From the NCBI GenBank assembly GCA_009789175.1, contig CP046866.1, positions 1,922,001 through 1,986,000 of the forward strand: DNA of 64,000 nucleotides. The letters run 5' to 3'. This DNA comes from Salinibaculum litoreum. Lineage in GTDB: Archaea > Halobacteriota > Halobacteria > Halobacteriales > Haloarculaceae. A model generated the notes under the pieces. That model searched no databases. It was given only the letters and a program-made list of their open reading frames with translations, and was not told where the DNA came from. Positions 42,201-51,348 of this stretch are shown piece by piece. A program made the translations under genes and the position numbers. Position 1 is the first letter of the stretch; each line of letters begins with the position of its first letter.

Positions 42201-43256
42201 TTACTCCGTCGGTATCTTCGGCTTCTCGGCTTCGAGCAGGACGATACCCGGGAGCGTCTGAAACGTCGTCCGTTTGACGTTCTCGAAGCCGACCGCCCGG
42301 AGCCAAGCACTGACTTCCTCGATGGTGTCTGTATTCGTCCCGAGCATCGAGAAGGAGACAAACCGAGCAAATGCCATGGCGGCGTCGGTAGCAGGTGTCG
42401 GACCCTCGCCATCGAACTGGGCGAGGACAGCCACGCGACCGCCGGGGGCCAGCGCGTCGTGGATGCGCCCGAGAAGCGGTCGGCTGATGGCGGGGTCGAA
42501 GCCGTGGGCGAGGGAAAACAGGAAGGCGAGGTCGTAACTCTCGCCGAGGTAATCCGACTGTACGTCGAGTCCCTCACAGACGATGCGGTCGTCGAGTTCT
42601 GCGGCAGCGGTTTCCTCACGAGCCAGCACGAGCGACTCGGGGTCGTCGACGATGGTCGCATCCAGATGTGGGTGGCGACGGCAGGCCGCAATCGTGTACA
42701 GTGCGTGCCCGCCACCGACAGCCAGCAGGTCACGGTCGGACTCGCGGACGGTGACGGCGTCGAGAACATCGACGACCAGCAGGGAACCAAGCGCTCGGAA
42801 CCCTCGCTGGGCGCGCTCGAACTCACCGGAGTCGAGCCACTCGGACATCGTCACTGGACGTTCACCTGTCCGGACTGTCTCGTCGAGGGTTTCCGCCCAG
42901 TACCGAAAGCCCAGGTCGGCCCAGAACGTGAGCCAGGGGCCGAGGTTCTCCTCGTCACCGGTGAGCCAGCGCCGACTCGTCTCCGTGAGTCGGTACGAGC
43001 CGTCACAATCCCGCACGTACCCGAGCGCGGCGAGTATATCGAGTAGGTGGCCGACACCCTCCGGGTCGGCGTCGACGGCGGCGGCGACAGCCTCTGGTGT
43101 GTCGTGGCCGTCCACGAGCGCCTCGAAGACATCCATATCGAACGCCAGCGACGCTGCCCGGAGCCCGACTGCGCCAAAGAGGTCGAGCAGCGGGGCCGGA
43201 GTCCGGTTGAGCCTGAAAAAGGCCAGACGGTCGAGGATGCTCGGTCGGACCGGCAT
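42201..43256 (-). CDS. SAM-dependent O-methyltransferase-type protein with winged-helix N-domain
   Basis: 351 residues. The N-terminal 90 residues (ALVDGHDTPEAVAAAVDADPEG) form the winged-helix dimerisation domain of plant-type O-methyltransferases. The SAM-binding region has the glycine loop VGGGHALYTIAA (about 175-186), an acid DATIVDD and DYLGESYDLAFLFSLAHGF. The second half resembles hydroxyindole/caffeate O-methyltransferase folds. The small molecule methylated is unknown. Single gene, convergent with the FrhB-type gene and divergent from srp54. Confidence 0.8.
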   Translation of the reverse strand: MPVRPSILDRLAFFRLNRTPAPLLDLFGAVGLRAASLAFDMDVFEALVDGHDTPEAVAAAVDADPEGVGHLLDILAALGYVRDCDGSYRLTETSRRWLTGDEENLGPWLTFWADLGFRYWAETLDETVRTGERPVTMSEWLDSGEFERAQRGFRALGSLLVVDVLDAVTVRESDRDLLAVGGGHALYTIAACRRHPHLDATIVDDPESLVLAREETAAAELDDRIVCEGLDVQSDYLGESYDLAFLFSLAHGFDPAISRPLLGRIHDALAPGGRVAVLAQFDGEGPTPATDAAMAFARFVSFSMLGTNTDTIEEVSAWLRAVGFENVKRTTFQTLPGIVLLEAEKPKIPTE

Positions 43257-43433
43257 AGGACCGCCTGCCGGTCCAGCGGGAAAAGTAACAGGGGCATACC
43301 GCCTGTCAGTCCCAGTCGACCCGACACGACGGTCGGCTCACAGCGGTCGACCCAGGCAGACTCGTTTTAGCGCCGTCGGCAGCAGGGCCCGAGAAAAAGG
43401 CTTACCAGACCCCGATGCGTAGCGAGAGCAACA

Positions 43434-44846
43434 ATGGTACTCGACGATCTGGGGAGTTCCCTCCGAGGGACGCTGAACAACCTCCGGGGGAAGTCCCGCA
43501 TCTCCGAGGAAGATGTCGACGACGTGGTCAAGGAGATACAACGCTCCCTGATTCAGGCCGACGTCGACATCTCGCTGGTGCAGGAGCTCTCCGACGGCAT
43601 CAAGACCCGCGCGCTGGAGGAGGAACCACCCGCCGGCACCTCCCCGCGTGACTGGGTCCTCCGCATCGTCTACGAGGAGCTGGTCGAGCTACTGGGAGAG
43701 TCCACCGAACTGCCACTCGAAGAACAGACTATCATGCTCGCCGGCCTGTACGGGTCGGGGAAGACGACGACCGCGGCGAAGATGGCGTGGTGGTTCTCGA
43801 AGAAAGGCCTGCGTCCGGCCATCATCCAGACAGACACCGACCGCCCCGGTGCATACGACCAGTCCAAGCAGATGGCCGACAACGCCGAGGTGGACTTCTA
43901 CGGTGACCCAGACGAAGATGACCCGACCGTCATCGCCGAAGAAGGGCTGGAGGCGACGGAGGATGCAGACGTTCGTATCGTGGACACAGCCGGTCGTGAC
44001 GGCCTCAACAGAGAACTCATCGACCAGATAGAGGACATCGAGTCGGTCGTAAACCCGGACCGGAACCTGCTGGTGCTGGACGCCGCGATGGGCCAGTCCG
44101 CCAAGGACCAGGCCACCGAGTTCGAGGAGGCCATCGGCATCAACGGCGTCATCATCACCAAACTCGACGGGACGGCAAAAGGTGGGGGCGCGCTGGCGGC
44201 CGTCAACGAGACCGAGTCGACAATTGCCTTCCTGGGAACGGGCGAGACGGTCAAGGACATCGAGCGCTTCGAGGCCAGTGGCTTCGTCTCCCGCCTGCTG
44301 GGGATGGGCGACCTCGAACAGTTGACCGAGCGCGTCGAGCGCGCGATGACCGAAGCCCAGGAGGAAGACGAAGACTGGGAGCCCGAGGATATCCTTGAGG
44401 GGCAGTTCACTCTGAAGGACATGCGCAAGCAGATGGACGCGATGAACCGGATGGGGCCGCTGGACCAGGTGATGGACATGATTCCCGGCCTCGGTGGCGG
44501 GCTGCAAGACCAGTTACCCGACGACGCGATGGACGTCACCGAGGAGCGGATGCGGGATTTCGATGTCATCATGGACTCGATGACCGAGGAGGAACTGGAA
44601 AACCCCCGTGTCGTCGGCGCAAGCCGGACGAAACGTATCGCGCGTGGCTCGGGCAAACCCGAGGAACGCATCCGTGAACTGCTCCAGCAACACAAGATGA
44701 TGAAACAGACGCTCGACCAGTTCCAGGGCATGGGCGACGCCGACATGGAGCGGATGATGAAACAGATGCAACAGGGTGGCGGCGGTGGACCCGGCGGACC
44801 CGGCGGCATGGGTGGCATGGGCGGCGGTGGCGGCCCGTTCGGATAG
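43434..44846 (+). CDS. srp54: Signal recognition particle 54 kDa protein
   Basis: 470 residues. N-domain followed by the G domain with G1 GLYGSGKTT at 104-112, [18 protein letters not shown] and the closing [10 protein letters not shown]. The M domain (from about 300) has the methionine-rich signal-sequence groove, ending in a Gly/Met tail. It binds 7S RNA and signal peptides and pairs with FtsY, encoded upstream. A TATA-like box (GAAAAAGGCTTACC, about 43393-43406) precedes the ATG by about 30 bases. The 7S RNA gene is not in this window. Confidence 0.96.
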   Translation: MVLDDLGSSLRGTLNNLRGKSRISEEDVDDVVKEIQRSLIQADVDISLVQELSDGIKTRALEEEPPAGTSPRDWVLRIVYEELVELLGESTELPLEEQTIMLAGLYGSGKTTTAAKMAWWFSKKGLRPAIIQTDTDRPGAYDQSKQMADNAEVDFYGDPDEDDPTVIAEEGLEATEDADVRIVDTAGRDGLNRELIDQIEDIESVVNPDRNLLVLDAAMGQSAKDQATEFEEAIGINGVIITKLDGTAKGGGALAAVNETESTIAFLGTGETVKDIERFEASGFVSRLLGMGDLEQLTERVERAMTEAQEEDEDWEPEDILEGQFTLKDMRKQMDAMNRMGPLDQVMDMIPGLGGGLQDQLPDDAMDVTEERMRDFDVIMDSMTEEELENPRVVGASRTKRIARGSGKPEERIRELLQQHKMMKQTLDQFQGMGDADMERMMKQMQQGGGGGPGGPGGMGGMGGGGGPFG

Positions 44847-45025
44847 CGTGGTTCGAGAGCGACTCGACAGGAAACGGACTGGCAGCCGAAGTTGAAACCA
44901 CACGGCGATTCTATGTATTTTGCTCCAAGATAATCTGAAAATCATACTCGATTGATTGGCAACGTATATCGTGGATTCATACTTACCAACTGATATGTCC
45001 TCGGGATTCGCCAGTCTCACCCAGC

Positions 45026-45142
45026 ATGTCACACGGCGCGCTCATCTGTCGTGAGTGTTTCAGCGAGATACGATTGCACGCCGGAGAGAGTGAGTCGGAG
45101 TTGGTGTGTCCCGACTGTGGCGGAACGGATTTCAGTATCTGA
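45026..45142 (+). CDS. 38-residue zinc-ribbon microprotein
   Basis: ATG at 45026 to TGA at 45140. Four cysteines in two pairs, CREC (Cys8, Cys11) and CPDC (Cys28, Cys31), with a Glu/Ser-rich loop between, form a one-domain zinc ribbon. Comparable tiny zinc-binding proteins are widespread in haloarchaea and often influence stress or motility. The upstream region is AT-rich (44900-45000), consistent with a promoter. Confidence 0.65.
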   Translation: MSHGALICRECFSEIRLHAGESESELVCPDCGGTDFSI

Positions 45143-45242
45143 GCCGCCGAAGAAAAGTCGCCATACAACGCGTAGTACGGAAGACCGTAGCAGCCGCTGC
45201 GTGCCGAGAGACGAAATGAAGCTCTGCCGGTATCGCAGGGGT

Positions 45243-46406
45243 CTACAGCGTCTCGCCGAACTCCCGGAGCGTCTCGATGACGTAATCGACATCAGCCTCG
45301 TCCAGTCCGGGGTGGTTCGGGAGCCCGAGCGTGTTGCCAGCGACGGCTTCGACGTTGGGCAGTGAGAGATCGTAGTCGTGGTCGGCGTCGTTTACACTCC
45401 AGGGGAATTCGGAGTTGAACCCACGGTGGTTCTCGAAGACCGGCTGGTCGTACAGCGGGTCGACGTAGCGGTGCCGGGTCTCCACGCCGCGCTCGAGCAG
45501 GGCCTCACGGACCTCCTTGCCGGACATCCCCGTGACCTCGGTGTCGATTTCGATGGGGGCCCAGAAGTAGGCGTGGTCGACATAGTCTCGGACAGTCGCG
45601 GGTTCGAGCCACTCCTGGTCGGCCAACTCCGAGAGCAGGCGCTCGGAGATCTCGCGGCGGCGGGCGTTGAACTCCTCCAGGCGGTCGACCTGTGCGGTCC
45701 CGATGGCCCCGTTGATATCGGACATCCGGTAGTTGTAGCCGAGTTCGACGTGATGGTCGCGGTCGGACATGGCGTGACTGCGCAGGAGTCGGACCTGCTC
45801 GGCGATAGCGTCGTTGTCGGTGGTGACGATACCGCCCTCGCCGGTGGTGATGTTCTTCGTCGCGTAGAAGGAAAAGCAGCCAGCGTCGCCGATAGAGCCG
45901 ACCACGTCACCCTTGTAGCGGGCACCGTGGGCCTGGGCGGCGTCCTCGATAACGTAGAGGTCGTGTTCGTCGGCGAAGGCGACGATTTCGTCCATCTCGG
46001 CAGGGTGGCCATAGAGATGGACGGGCATCACTGCTTCAGTACGGTCGGAGAGGCAGCGTTCGAGGTCAGTGTGGTCCAGCGTGTACAGTTCGCGGTCGAT
46101 ATCGGCGAAGACGGGGACGCCGGCCTGATGGACGACGGCGGTGGCCGTCGACCCGAAGGTCAGGGAGGGGACGATGACCTCGTCGCCGGGTTCGAGTCCG
46201 ATGGCATTCAGGGTCAGCTGGATGGCGGTGGTGCCATTCGAGACGGCGACAGCGTGGTCGACGCCGACGAAGTCGGCCCACTTCTGTTCGAACTCCTCGA
46301 CCATCGGGCCCTGGAGGAAGCGACCCGAGTCAAGCACCGCCTCGACGTTCTCGTGCTCTTCGTCACCGAGAATCGGCTCGGCGACGCTCACCGTTCTGTC
46401 GGCCAT
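45243..46406 (-). CDS. DegT/DnrJ/EryC1/StrS-type sugar aminotransferase
   Basis: 387 residues. A PLP fold-type I aminotransferase. The PLP lysine is in FYATKNITTGEGG (about Lys184), and the cofactor-binding DAAQAHGA and substrate motif DHHVELGYNYRMSDI are characteristic. Such enzymes transaminate nucleotide-linked keto sugars for glycans. No glycosyltransferase or sugar-nucleotide gene is nearby, so its product is unknown. MADRTVSVAEP at 46406 is the start; TTGATTACGG lies about 27 bases upstream. Confidence 0.9.
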   Translation of the reverse strand: MADRTVSVAEPILGDEEHENVEAVLDSGRFLQGPMVEEFEQKWADFVGVDHAVAVSNGTTAIQLTLNAIGLEPGDEVIVPSLTFGSTATAVVHQAGVPVFADIDRELYTLDHTDLERCLSDRTEAVMPVHLYGHPAEMDEIVAFADEHDLYVIEDAAQAHGARYKGDVVGSIGDAGCFSFYATKNITTGEGGIVTTDNDAIAEQVRLLRSHAMSDRDHHVELGYNYRMSDINGAIGTAQVDRLEEFNARRREISERLLSELADQEWLEPATVRDYVDHAYFWAPIEIDTEVTGMSGKEVREALLERGVETRHRYVDPLYDQPVFENHRGFNSEFPWSVNDADHDYDLSLPNVEAVAGNTLGLPNHPGLDEADVDYVIETLREFGETL

Positions 46407-46556
46407 ACGTCGGATGGAGGTTCCCACCGTAATCAACTCGTTGGTGGAACGCGACAGCCCGGTTCATCCTGTCGAGGATGTCATAGAACTCTCCACAAGG
46501 TGGCTATTTTCAGTGTGAACTGACTGAATACACTGCTCAGTAAGCGTGCGAAAGTA

Positions 46557-46691
46557 CCTTTTTCCGGCTCGGGTTTCCTCGCTTACTGCGTTCGCTGCGG
46601 GAACCGCTCGCCGCAAAAATCTACGCTAAAAAGGCTGAACGCTCGGCTTCGCCTCGCGTTCAGTGAATCGCGCTCACTCCGTTCGCGCGAA
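46557..46691. repeat. Three consecutive inverted-repeat structures
   Basis: CCTTTTT at 46557-46563 pairs with AAAAAGG at 46628-46634, enclosing a GC-rich region. Next is GAACGC/GCGTTC (46637-46661, with an imperfect inner stem), then TCGCGC/GCGCGA (about 46668-46690). This fits a dispersed structured element, terminator group or ncRNA. Confidence 0.55.
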
Positions 46692-46763
46692 TGCTTGCTG
46701 GTCACAGCACGGCCTGTATTGAGCAATGATGGTGTGCCCGATGAGTTGTCGCCCAGACGGGGC

Positions 46764-46808
46764 GAGTATAGGAGCAGTTGTAGGACATCCTAACTGTCAG
46801 CTATACTC
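46764..46808. repeat. 45-bp imperfect palindrome
   Basis: Outer arms GAGTATAG (46764) and CTATACTC (ending 46808) are perfect complements; inner arms CAGTTGTAGGA and TCCTAACTG pair with small mismatches. Located about 25 bases left of the element copy at 46833-46873. Confidence 0.6.
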
Positions 46809-46832
46809 CGTCGAAGAATGTTGTCAGCCCGA

Positions 46833-46873
46833 GGTGGCGAGTATCTTTCCGAAGGGATAGCCGACGGTATCAG
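46833..46873. repeat. Diverged copy of the 11.7 kb palindrome right arm
   Basis: GGTGGCGAGTATCTTTCCGA and the following GTATCAG match the right arm at 11704-11745. The left arm is not conserved here. The last bases extend into the 3' end of the cupin gene. Confidence 0.5.
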
Positions 46874-47265
46874 TCGTTCCCGGGAGCCTCGTCAGTGTCG
46901 GGGTCGTACGGACGGCCGATGTCGTACTGTGGTGCGCCGACCCCGAGCACGCGGACGGCGTCGTCAGCGTCCGCGGGGTTGTGCGGGCGTATCGGACTGT
47001 TCGGCTCCGAGACGAAGAGTTCGCCCTCGCCGACGGTGTAGGTCTCCTCGGGCGTTTCGACGGCCAGTTCGCCAGCGAGGACGGCAAACAGTTCTTCGCG
47101 CTGCTCGTGGTAATGGTAGGTTCGCGAGAGTTGCTCGCCGGGGTCGATGTCGTAGACGGCGGCGGCGAGCGTTTCGAGGTCGACCGCCTCGCTGATGGAG
47201 TGACGGTCACACGGGTGGTCGTCAGTTCCGGGGAGTGCCAGGGGGTCGAGAACGTGATAGCCCAT
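46870..47265 (-). CDS. Small cupin protein
   Basis: 131 residues, one cupin barrel. Metal ligands are in YHYHEQREELF (two His, two Glu) and NSPIRPHN (His). Start MGYHVLDPLALPG at 47265 is preferred; a longer in-frame start would enter the preceding membrane gene region with Arg/Trp-rich sequence. The gene lies 40 bases after the polytopic membrane gene on the same strand, so it may be co-transcribed with it. The function is unknown; small cupins often act in sugar or aromatic metabolism or as sensors. Confidence 0.75.
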   Translation of the reverse strand: MGYHVLDPLALPGTDDHPCDRHSISEAVDLETLAAAVYDIDPGEQLSRTYHYHEQREELFAVLAGELAVETPEETYTVGEGELFVSEPNSPIRPHNPADADDAVRVLGVGAPQYDIGRPYDPDTDEAPGND

Positions 47266-47305
47266 ACCGGTGGTAGACCGGCCACCCTGAACAGCCCTGC
47301 GCTCG

Positions 47306-48643
47306 CTACGCGTCGGCCGGTCTCCCACCGACCACGGCCCGGAGCGTCTCCGGGCTGTGACGTACCACCACGAGCAGCATGTTGGCGACAAAGGCCATCA
47401 CGCCGACGACGTAGAGGCTGGCACCGACCAGTCGAACGGTATCGGCGGCGACGGGGGACCCTGTCGGGACCAGCACGGCCCCGACCACGAGGGCGACACC
47501 GACAACGAACAGCCAGCAGTCGACAGCGGCGAGGCGACCGTCGTAGAGGTCGTCTATCATCGGGACCTGCTCGAAGCCGAGCCGGTCGCTGTAGCGGTGG
47601 ACCCAGACGATGAAGGGAACGATGTGATACAGCGTCCCGAGGACGACGAAGCCGACGATGCCAAGCACCAGCAGTAGTTGCACGTCTGGCCCGCCGAGTA
47701 TGGCCGACCGGGCCAGCGGGTCCGCAAACCACGCGGGGACGGTCGGAACCGCCCAGACGAGGATAGCAACGACCACGAGACCGTACCGGGTCAACATCGG
47801 CGTCCACTCCACACGGGTCTCGACCAGCCGGCGGGCGAGCACGGCCGCTATCGCGAGCAGGCCGGCGACGACCAGCAGACCGCCGGCGGTAGCGACGACG
47901 GCAACCTCGAAGAGGCGACCACCGGCAAGGCCGAGGACGCCAAGCGGGTAGGTAACTGTCTCGACACGTTTCAGGGTGGTATCGACGCCGTGGAGGTCGG
48001 TCTGGGTGAACATCGTCCCCAGCTGGTAGAGTGCGCCAAGAACGGTCGTCAGGACGGCACCGAAGACGGCGACGGTGGCGTGGGTCCCAACGATGCCAGC
48101 ACGGGAGACCGGCAGCGAGTGAGCGTGGCCGGCGTAGGTGGCAGCCAGCAGGAAGCCAAGTGGCGCGAGGAGGGTGAAAAAGCCGAGTGCGAGCGCGAAG
48201 TGCCCTTCTGTGATATCGAGACTGTCGACGGCCGCAAGCGTCCGGCCGATATTGTAGACGAACGCATAGAAGCCGGCAACGAGCAGAAGTCCAGCTGACA
48301 GGAACAGCCAGCCGGCCCCGGTGAGGAAAGCAGCGGCCAACCCGAGGACACCGAGACAGACCAGCGAGAGCTGGTGAGTCGCCAGCCGCCGGGAGTGCAG
48401 TGAAACGCCCGACCACACCGGAACGAACTGCGTCATCGCACCCATGATGGTCACACAGACCCACCCGACCAGCAGGAGATGGAGGTAGGCAAACCGCGAG
48501 AGCCCGCCGACAACGCCCAGCGCCCGCCCCACACCGAGGAGACCGCCCAGAAGGAGAAAACCGAAGCCGACGACGAAATGCCGCAGCGGAATCGTCATCG
48601 GGGGCTGGGCGTCAGTCTCGACATCGGCCGGAACCGCTCCCAT
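47306..48643 (-). CDS. Twelve-helix membrane protein resembling heme-copper oxidase subunit I/NnrS-type proteins
   Basis: 445 residues, about twelve hydrophobic helices. Helix 2 has YLHLLLVGW and helix 3 GAMTQFVPVWSG, and later helices contain GTHATVAVFGA, LYQLGTMF and LYHIVPFIVWVHRYSDRLG. These histidine-in-helix patterns recall heme-binding subunit-I/NnrS-like proteins, but the paired His of the CuB site and the usual HPEVY are absent, so oxidase activity is doubtful. An N-terminal acidic tail precedes helix 1. MGAVPADVET at 48643 is the start. It lies 68 bases after mptE and 40 before the cupin gene. Confidence 0.65.
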   Translation of the reverse strand: MGAVPADVETDAQPPMTIPLRHFVVGFGFLLLGGLLGVGRALGVVGGLSRFAYLHLLLVGWVCVTIMGAMTQFVPVWSGVSLHSRRLATHQLSLVCLGVLGLAAAFLTGAGWLFLSAGLLLVAGFYAFVYNIGRTLAAVDSLDITEGHFALALGFFTLLAPLGFLLAATYAGHAHSLPVSRAGIVGTHATVAVFGAVLTTVLGALYQLGTMFTQTDLHGVDTTLKRVETVTYPLGVLGLAGGRLFEVAVVATAGGLLVVAGLLAIAAVLARRLVETRVEWTPMLTRYGLVVVAILVWAVPTVPAWFADPLARSAILGGPDVQLLLVLGIVGFVVLGTLYHIVPFIVWVHRYSDRLGFEQVPMIDDLYDGRLAAVDCWLFVVGVALVVGAVLVPTGSPVAADTVRLVGASLYVVGVMAFVANMLLVVVRHSPETLRAVVGGRPADA

Positions 48644-48711
48644 GACGATGCCTTCGGTCCCGACCTGCCTCGCCCTCACCCCGAACGTGTTCGTGTAGCG
48701 TTCTCTCGGAA

Positions 48712-49401
48712 CTACTCCGGGAGGGCGCTGTCGTCGATGCCATCACGTCGGCCATCGAGGACAGCAAAGCGCTCGCTGCGACGGCGCTCTAGCCAGTAGA
48801 GCAGGCGCTTTGCCCACACGAGTTTGCGGCGTTTCATCGGGCCGACGGCGTCATCATCGAAATCCCAGCCGGGAAAGACCAGCCGGTCGGCACCGCAGTG
48901 GTCGGCGAGGAAGGCCGCGCGGTCACCGTCGGTAAAGCCGCCGAAATTACGAACCGGGCCGACCGGCGCGGCCTGGGTCGTCGGAATCACGGCAGCGGCG
49001 TCGAAAGCAGGAACGTACTCGCGCAAGGCCGGAATATTGTCACCGTGAGCGTGGACAGCGACCGGCGTCCCCGCAGCCGTCAGCTCTCGTACCGTGTCGG
49101 GGTTCTTGTCGAGGTCAGTGACCATGCAGTCGACGGCGACGCCGACCTCGCGGAGTCGGTCTGCGGCCGTGGATGCAGCAACGACGGCATCGGCCTCGCT
49201 GGCTCTGCCCGCTTCCGCCTCCAGACTCGGCCCGGCCCCCGCGACGGCGACGGTCTCACCGGCAAAATCCAGTCGGACAGGGTCGAAGGCCGTAGTGAGA
49301 CTGTCCGCAAGCAGGTCCCGGGCCTGCTCGTCGGCCCCACGGTCGAAGCCGAAGTCGTCCAGAATCGCCTCGTAGACCGGTTCCCACGTGGGATATTTCA
49401 T
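48712..49401 (-). CDS. mptE: 6-hydroxymethyl-7,8-dihydropterin pyrophosphokinase, MptE type
   Basis: 229 residues of the archaeal MptE/DUF115 family, which makes the pyrophosphorylated pterin substrate for folate or methanopterin synthesis. Markers: AVAGAGPSLE (about 65-74), DCMVTDLDKNP (about 103-113), VHAHGDN (about 128-134) and FPGWDFDDD (about 188-196), ending in KRLLYWLERRR. It lies 169 bases downstream of folP on the same strand, matching the pathway order (MptE product to dihydropteroate synthase). Start MKYPTWEPVYE at 49401. Confidence 0.88.
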   Translation of the reverse strand: MKYPTWEPVYEAILDDFGFDRGADEQARDLLADSLTTAFDPVRLDFAGETVAVAGAGPSLEAEAGRASEADAVVAASTAADRLREVGVAVDCMVTDLDKNPDTVRELTAAGTPVAVHAHGDNIPALREYVPAFDAAAVIPTTQAAPVGPVRNFGGFTDGDRAAFLADHCGADRLVFPGWDFDDDAVGPMKRRKLVWAKRLLYWLERRRSERFAVLDGRRDGIDDSALPE

Positions 49402-49570
49402 CGGCGTAGCCTCCGCTTGTCGGAGACAACAGGTGGTGATAAAGTGGCCACTAACGGGAAGTAACTGCCCGATAAAGCGGAGTGAGCCGAAATGGCACAC
49501 TGAACTACCCCTGCCCAGGTGCCCTTCCGGCCTTCAGGCAGTGCTTTCGTCGCATCCGGCATAAGTTTTC

Positions 49571-50695
49571 TTACCTGCAGCCTTCCCGTACCCGGGTCAT
49601 GGCGGTCGTGAGTTCGGGCGGTTCGTCGATAGTATCGGCCAGCGCCGTAAGGGCAGAGGCCGGGCCACCGAGGATAACCTTTCGTCCGGTATCGGCCACT
49701 GCCACGTCGTAGTCGTGGGCGGCCGTGAGGAGGGTATCACGGGCATCGGCGGGGAGGTCCAGCGCGAACATGCGGGCCACTGCCGTTTCGGGGGTGCCAG
49801 CATCCTCGCCCGCCTCGCCGTACTGTCGCTGTGCCTCCCGGACGGTCGTCACGTCGAGTTCCTCGACACGGTCGCTACGGACGCGCTCGCGGGCGAACTC
49901 GTCACCGATGATGGCGGCGTCGCGAGTCTCTGCCACGTCGTGTGTCCGAACGACGTGAGCACCCCGTTCGACGGCCATCGACGTGGCCGCCAGCGACACC
50001 GGGAGGGCCTCCTCGGTCGAGCGGTCGGCCAGGTCTCGCAGGAAGTTCTTCCGGTTGATGGAGACCAGGATGGGCTGGCCGATGGCCCGGAACTCCCGCA
50101 GTCGGTGGAACGTCTCGCGGTCGTCGGCCACGGTCTTTTCCTCGCTCCACCCGCCGAACGCGGGGTCGACGATGGTCTTGTCGGTGATGCCGTGCTGGAA
50201 GAGTGCGTCGTAGATGTCGTCAACCGCTTCGATAGCGCCGGGTCGTTCGAGGTCCGGCGGCGAAGCCATCTTGCCGACGGCAACATCGTGCTCGTCACAG
50301 ACCTCGGGCATCTCGGGGTCGGCAAAGCCACAGATGTCGTTGACCATATCAAAACCCTGTGCGAGGGCCTGCTCGGCGACCTCGTGATAGCGGGTTTCAA
50401 TAGAGAAGACAGCGTCGCCGGAGACGGACTCGATGGTCTGGACTGCCGTCTCCAGGCGGTCGAGTTCCTGCTCGGCGGAGAGGACCTCAAATTTCTTGTT
50501 GGCAGACTCCAGGCCGACATCAACGATGTCAGCGCCCTCGCCGATGAGTTCCTCATCGACGTAGGCGGCAGCCTCGGCAGGGTCGTCGTAGACCGAGGGG
50601 TCGTAGGGCGATTCCTTGCTGACGTTTAATACGCCCATGATACGCGGCGGGTGGTCGTCGCCGATGGACAGGCCTGCGGCGTCGACAGTTCGCAT
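49571..50695 (-). CDS. folP: Dihydropteroate synthase, with C-terminal extension
   Basis: 374 residues. The TIM-barrel core shows IMGVLNVSKESPYD (18-31), ADIVDVGLES, DMVNDICGF, DPAFGGWSE and LVSINRKNFL, and RTHDV near 270, the pterin and p-aminobenzoate sites. About 95 residues follow the barrel (from about 280) that bacterial enzymes lack. Haloarchaeal folP genes often carry such extensions. A GGCTTAACAGG box lies 27 bases upstream of the ATG. It is divergent from the 50821 gene and upstream of mptE. Confidence 0.9.
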   Translation of the reverse strand: MRTVDAAGLSIGDDHPPRIMGVLNVSKESPYDPSVYDDPAEAAAYVDEELIGEGADIVDVGLESANKKFEVLSAEQELDRLETAVQTIESVSGDAVFSIETRYHEVAEQALAQGFDMVNDICGFADPEMPEVCDEHDVAVGKMASPPDLERPGAIEAVDDIYDALFQHGITDKTIVDPAFGGWSEEKTVADDRETFHRLREFRAIGQPILVSINRKNFLRDLADRSTEEALPVSLAATSMAVERGAHVVRTHDVAETRDAAIIGDEFARERVRSDRVEELDVTTVREAQRQYGEAGEDAGTPETAVARMFALDLPADARDTLLTAAHDYDVAVADTGRKVILGGPASALTALADTIDEPPELTTAMTRVREGCR

Positions 50696-50820
50696 GGGAA
50701 TGACTTGGCTCCAACCCTGTTAAGCCAGTCGGTTCCCCAGGGGATTGCCGACGGCTGGCTCCACGACGGGCAGACGCGCGCTTCAGGCAGTTTTTCACGC
50801 CCGATGCGTTACGCTCGGCT

Positions 50821-51348
50821 ATGGCAAAAGTTTCAATCGGGCTCCGGGGCTGGCGCTTCGACGAGGACGAAGTCTTCGACGAGGAGGGCAACGTCCGCCC
50901 GCTGGTGGAGATGGACGACGACACCGTCTACCGGCTGGTCCGCCTGTCGGCGATACTGGGCGAACCCTGTGACGCCTGCTGGCTCCAGGAGGACGACGTC
51001 GAGGATTGTAATGCCGCCGCCATCGTCTACGGCGAACCGCTCTCCGAGGTTGTTCTCTGTGAGCGCCACGAAGCGGACTTCCTCTACTGGTTCCGCGAGG
51101 AGGGCGGGTCGGAGTATGCCGGCAGCGACGAGCTACAGGACGCGTTCCACGAGTGGTTCGTCAGCGGCAACCGCGCACCAGAGGGCTATGCCGGCCTTGA
51201 CCACGTCGAGGAGAACCCGTCTGACCTCCCCGAACCGCCGACGGAACCCGAGCAGTGTGGCCTCGACGAAGTCGACGAACAGGTCGACGAGATGAGCGAG
51301 GCCGAGCGGGAAGCGATGGACCTCGATACCGACGTGTTCGACGTATGA
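50821..51348 (+). CDS. Conserved haloarchaeal protein preceding trmJ
   Basis: 175 residues, acidic, soluble. Cysteine motifs CDACWLQEDDVEDC (about 50-63) and VVLCERHEADF (about 77-87) suggest a metal site. No known domain is recognised. Its TGA overlaps the trmJ ATG (ATGA), so the two genes are translated together. An AGTTTTTCAC box lies about 28 bases before the ATG. A role in RNA modification is guessed only from the coupling to trmJ. Confidence 0.7.
   Translation: MAKVSIGLRGWRFDEDEVFDEEGNVRPLVEMDDDTVYRLVRLSAILGEPCDACWLQEDDVEDCNAAAIVYGEPLSEVVLCERHEADFLYWFREEGGSEYAGSDELQDAFHEWFVSGNRAPEGYAGLDHVEENPSDLPEPPTEPEQCGLDEVDEQVDEMSEAEREAMDLDTDVFDV

Larger units (their letters stand above)
46407..46869. 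other. Gene-free interval of 463 bases with several hairpins
   Basis: Between the DegT gene and the cupin gene, both minus-strand. The left end carries the DegT promoter. From 46557 to 46691 there are three inverted-repeat structures and at 46764-46808 another; the right end shares a 40-base segment with the palindrome at 11.7 kb. An open frame of about 45 codons from 46726 has six cysteines, but it runs through the repeat and is not accepted as a gene. Confidence 0.55.

Noticed and set aside
46726-46860. 45-codon plus-strand frame with six cysteines
   Set aside because: It spans the 45-bp palindrome and the dispersed element copy, so its sequence is explained by repeats.
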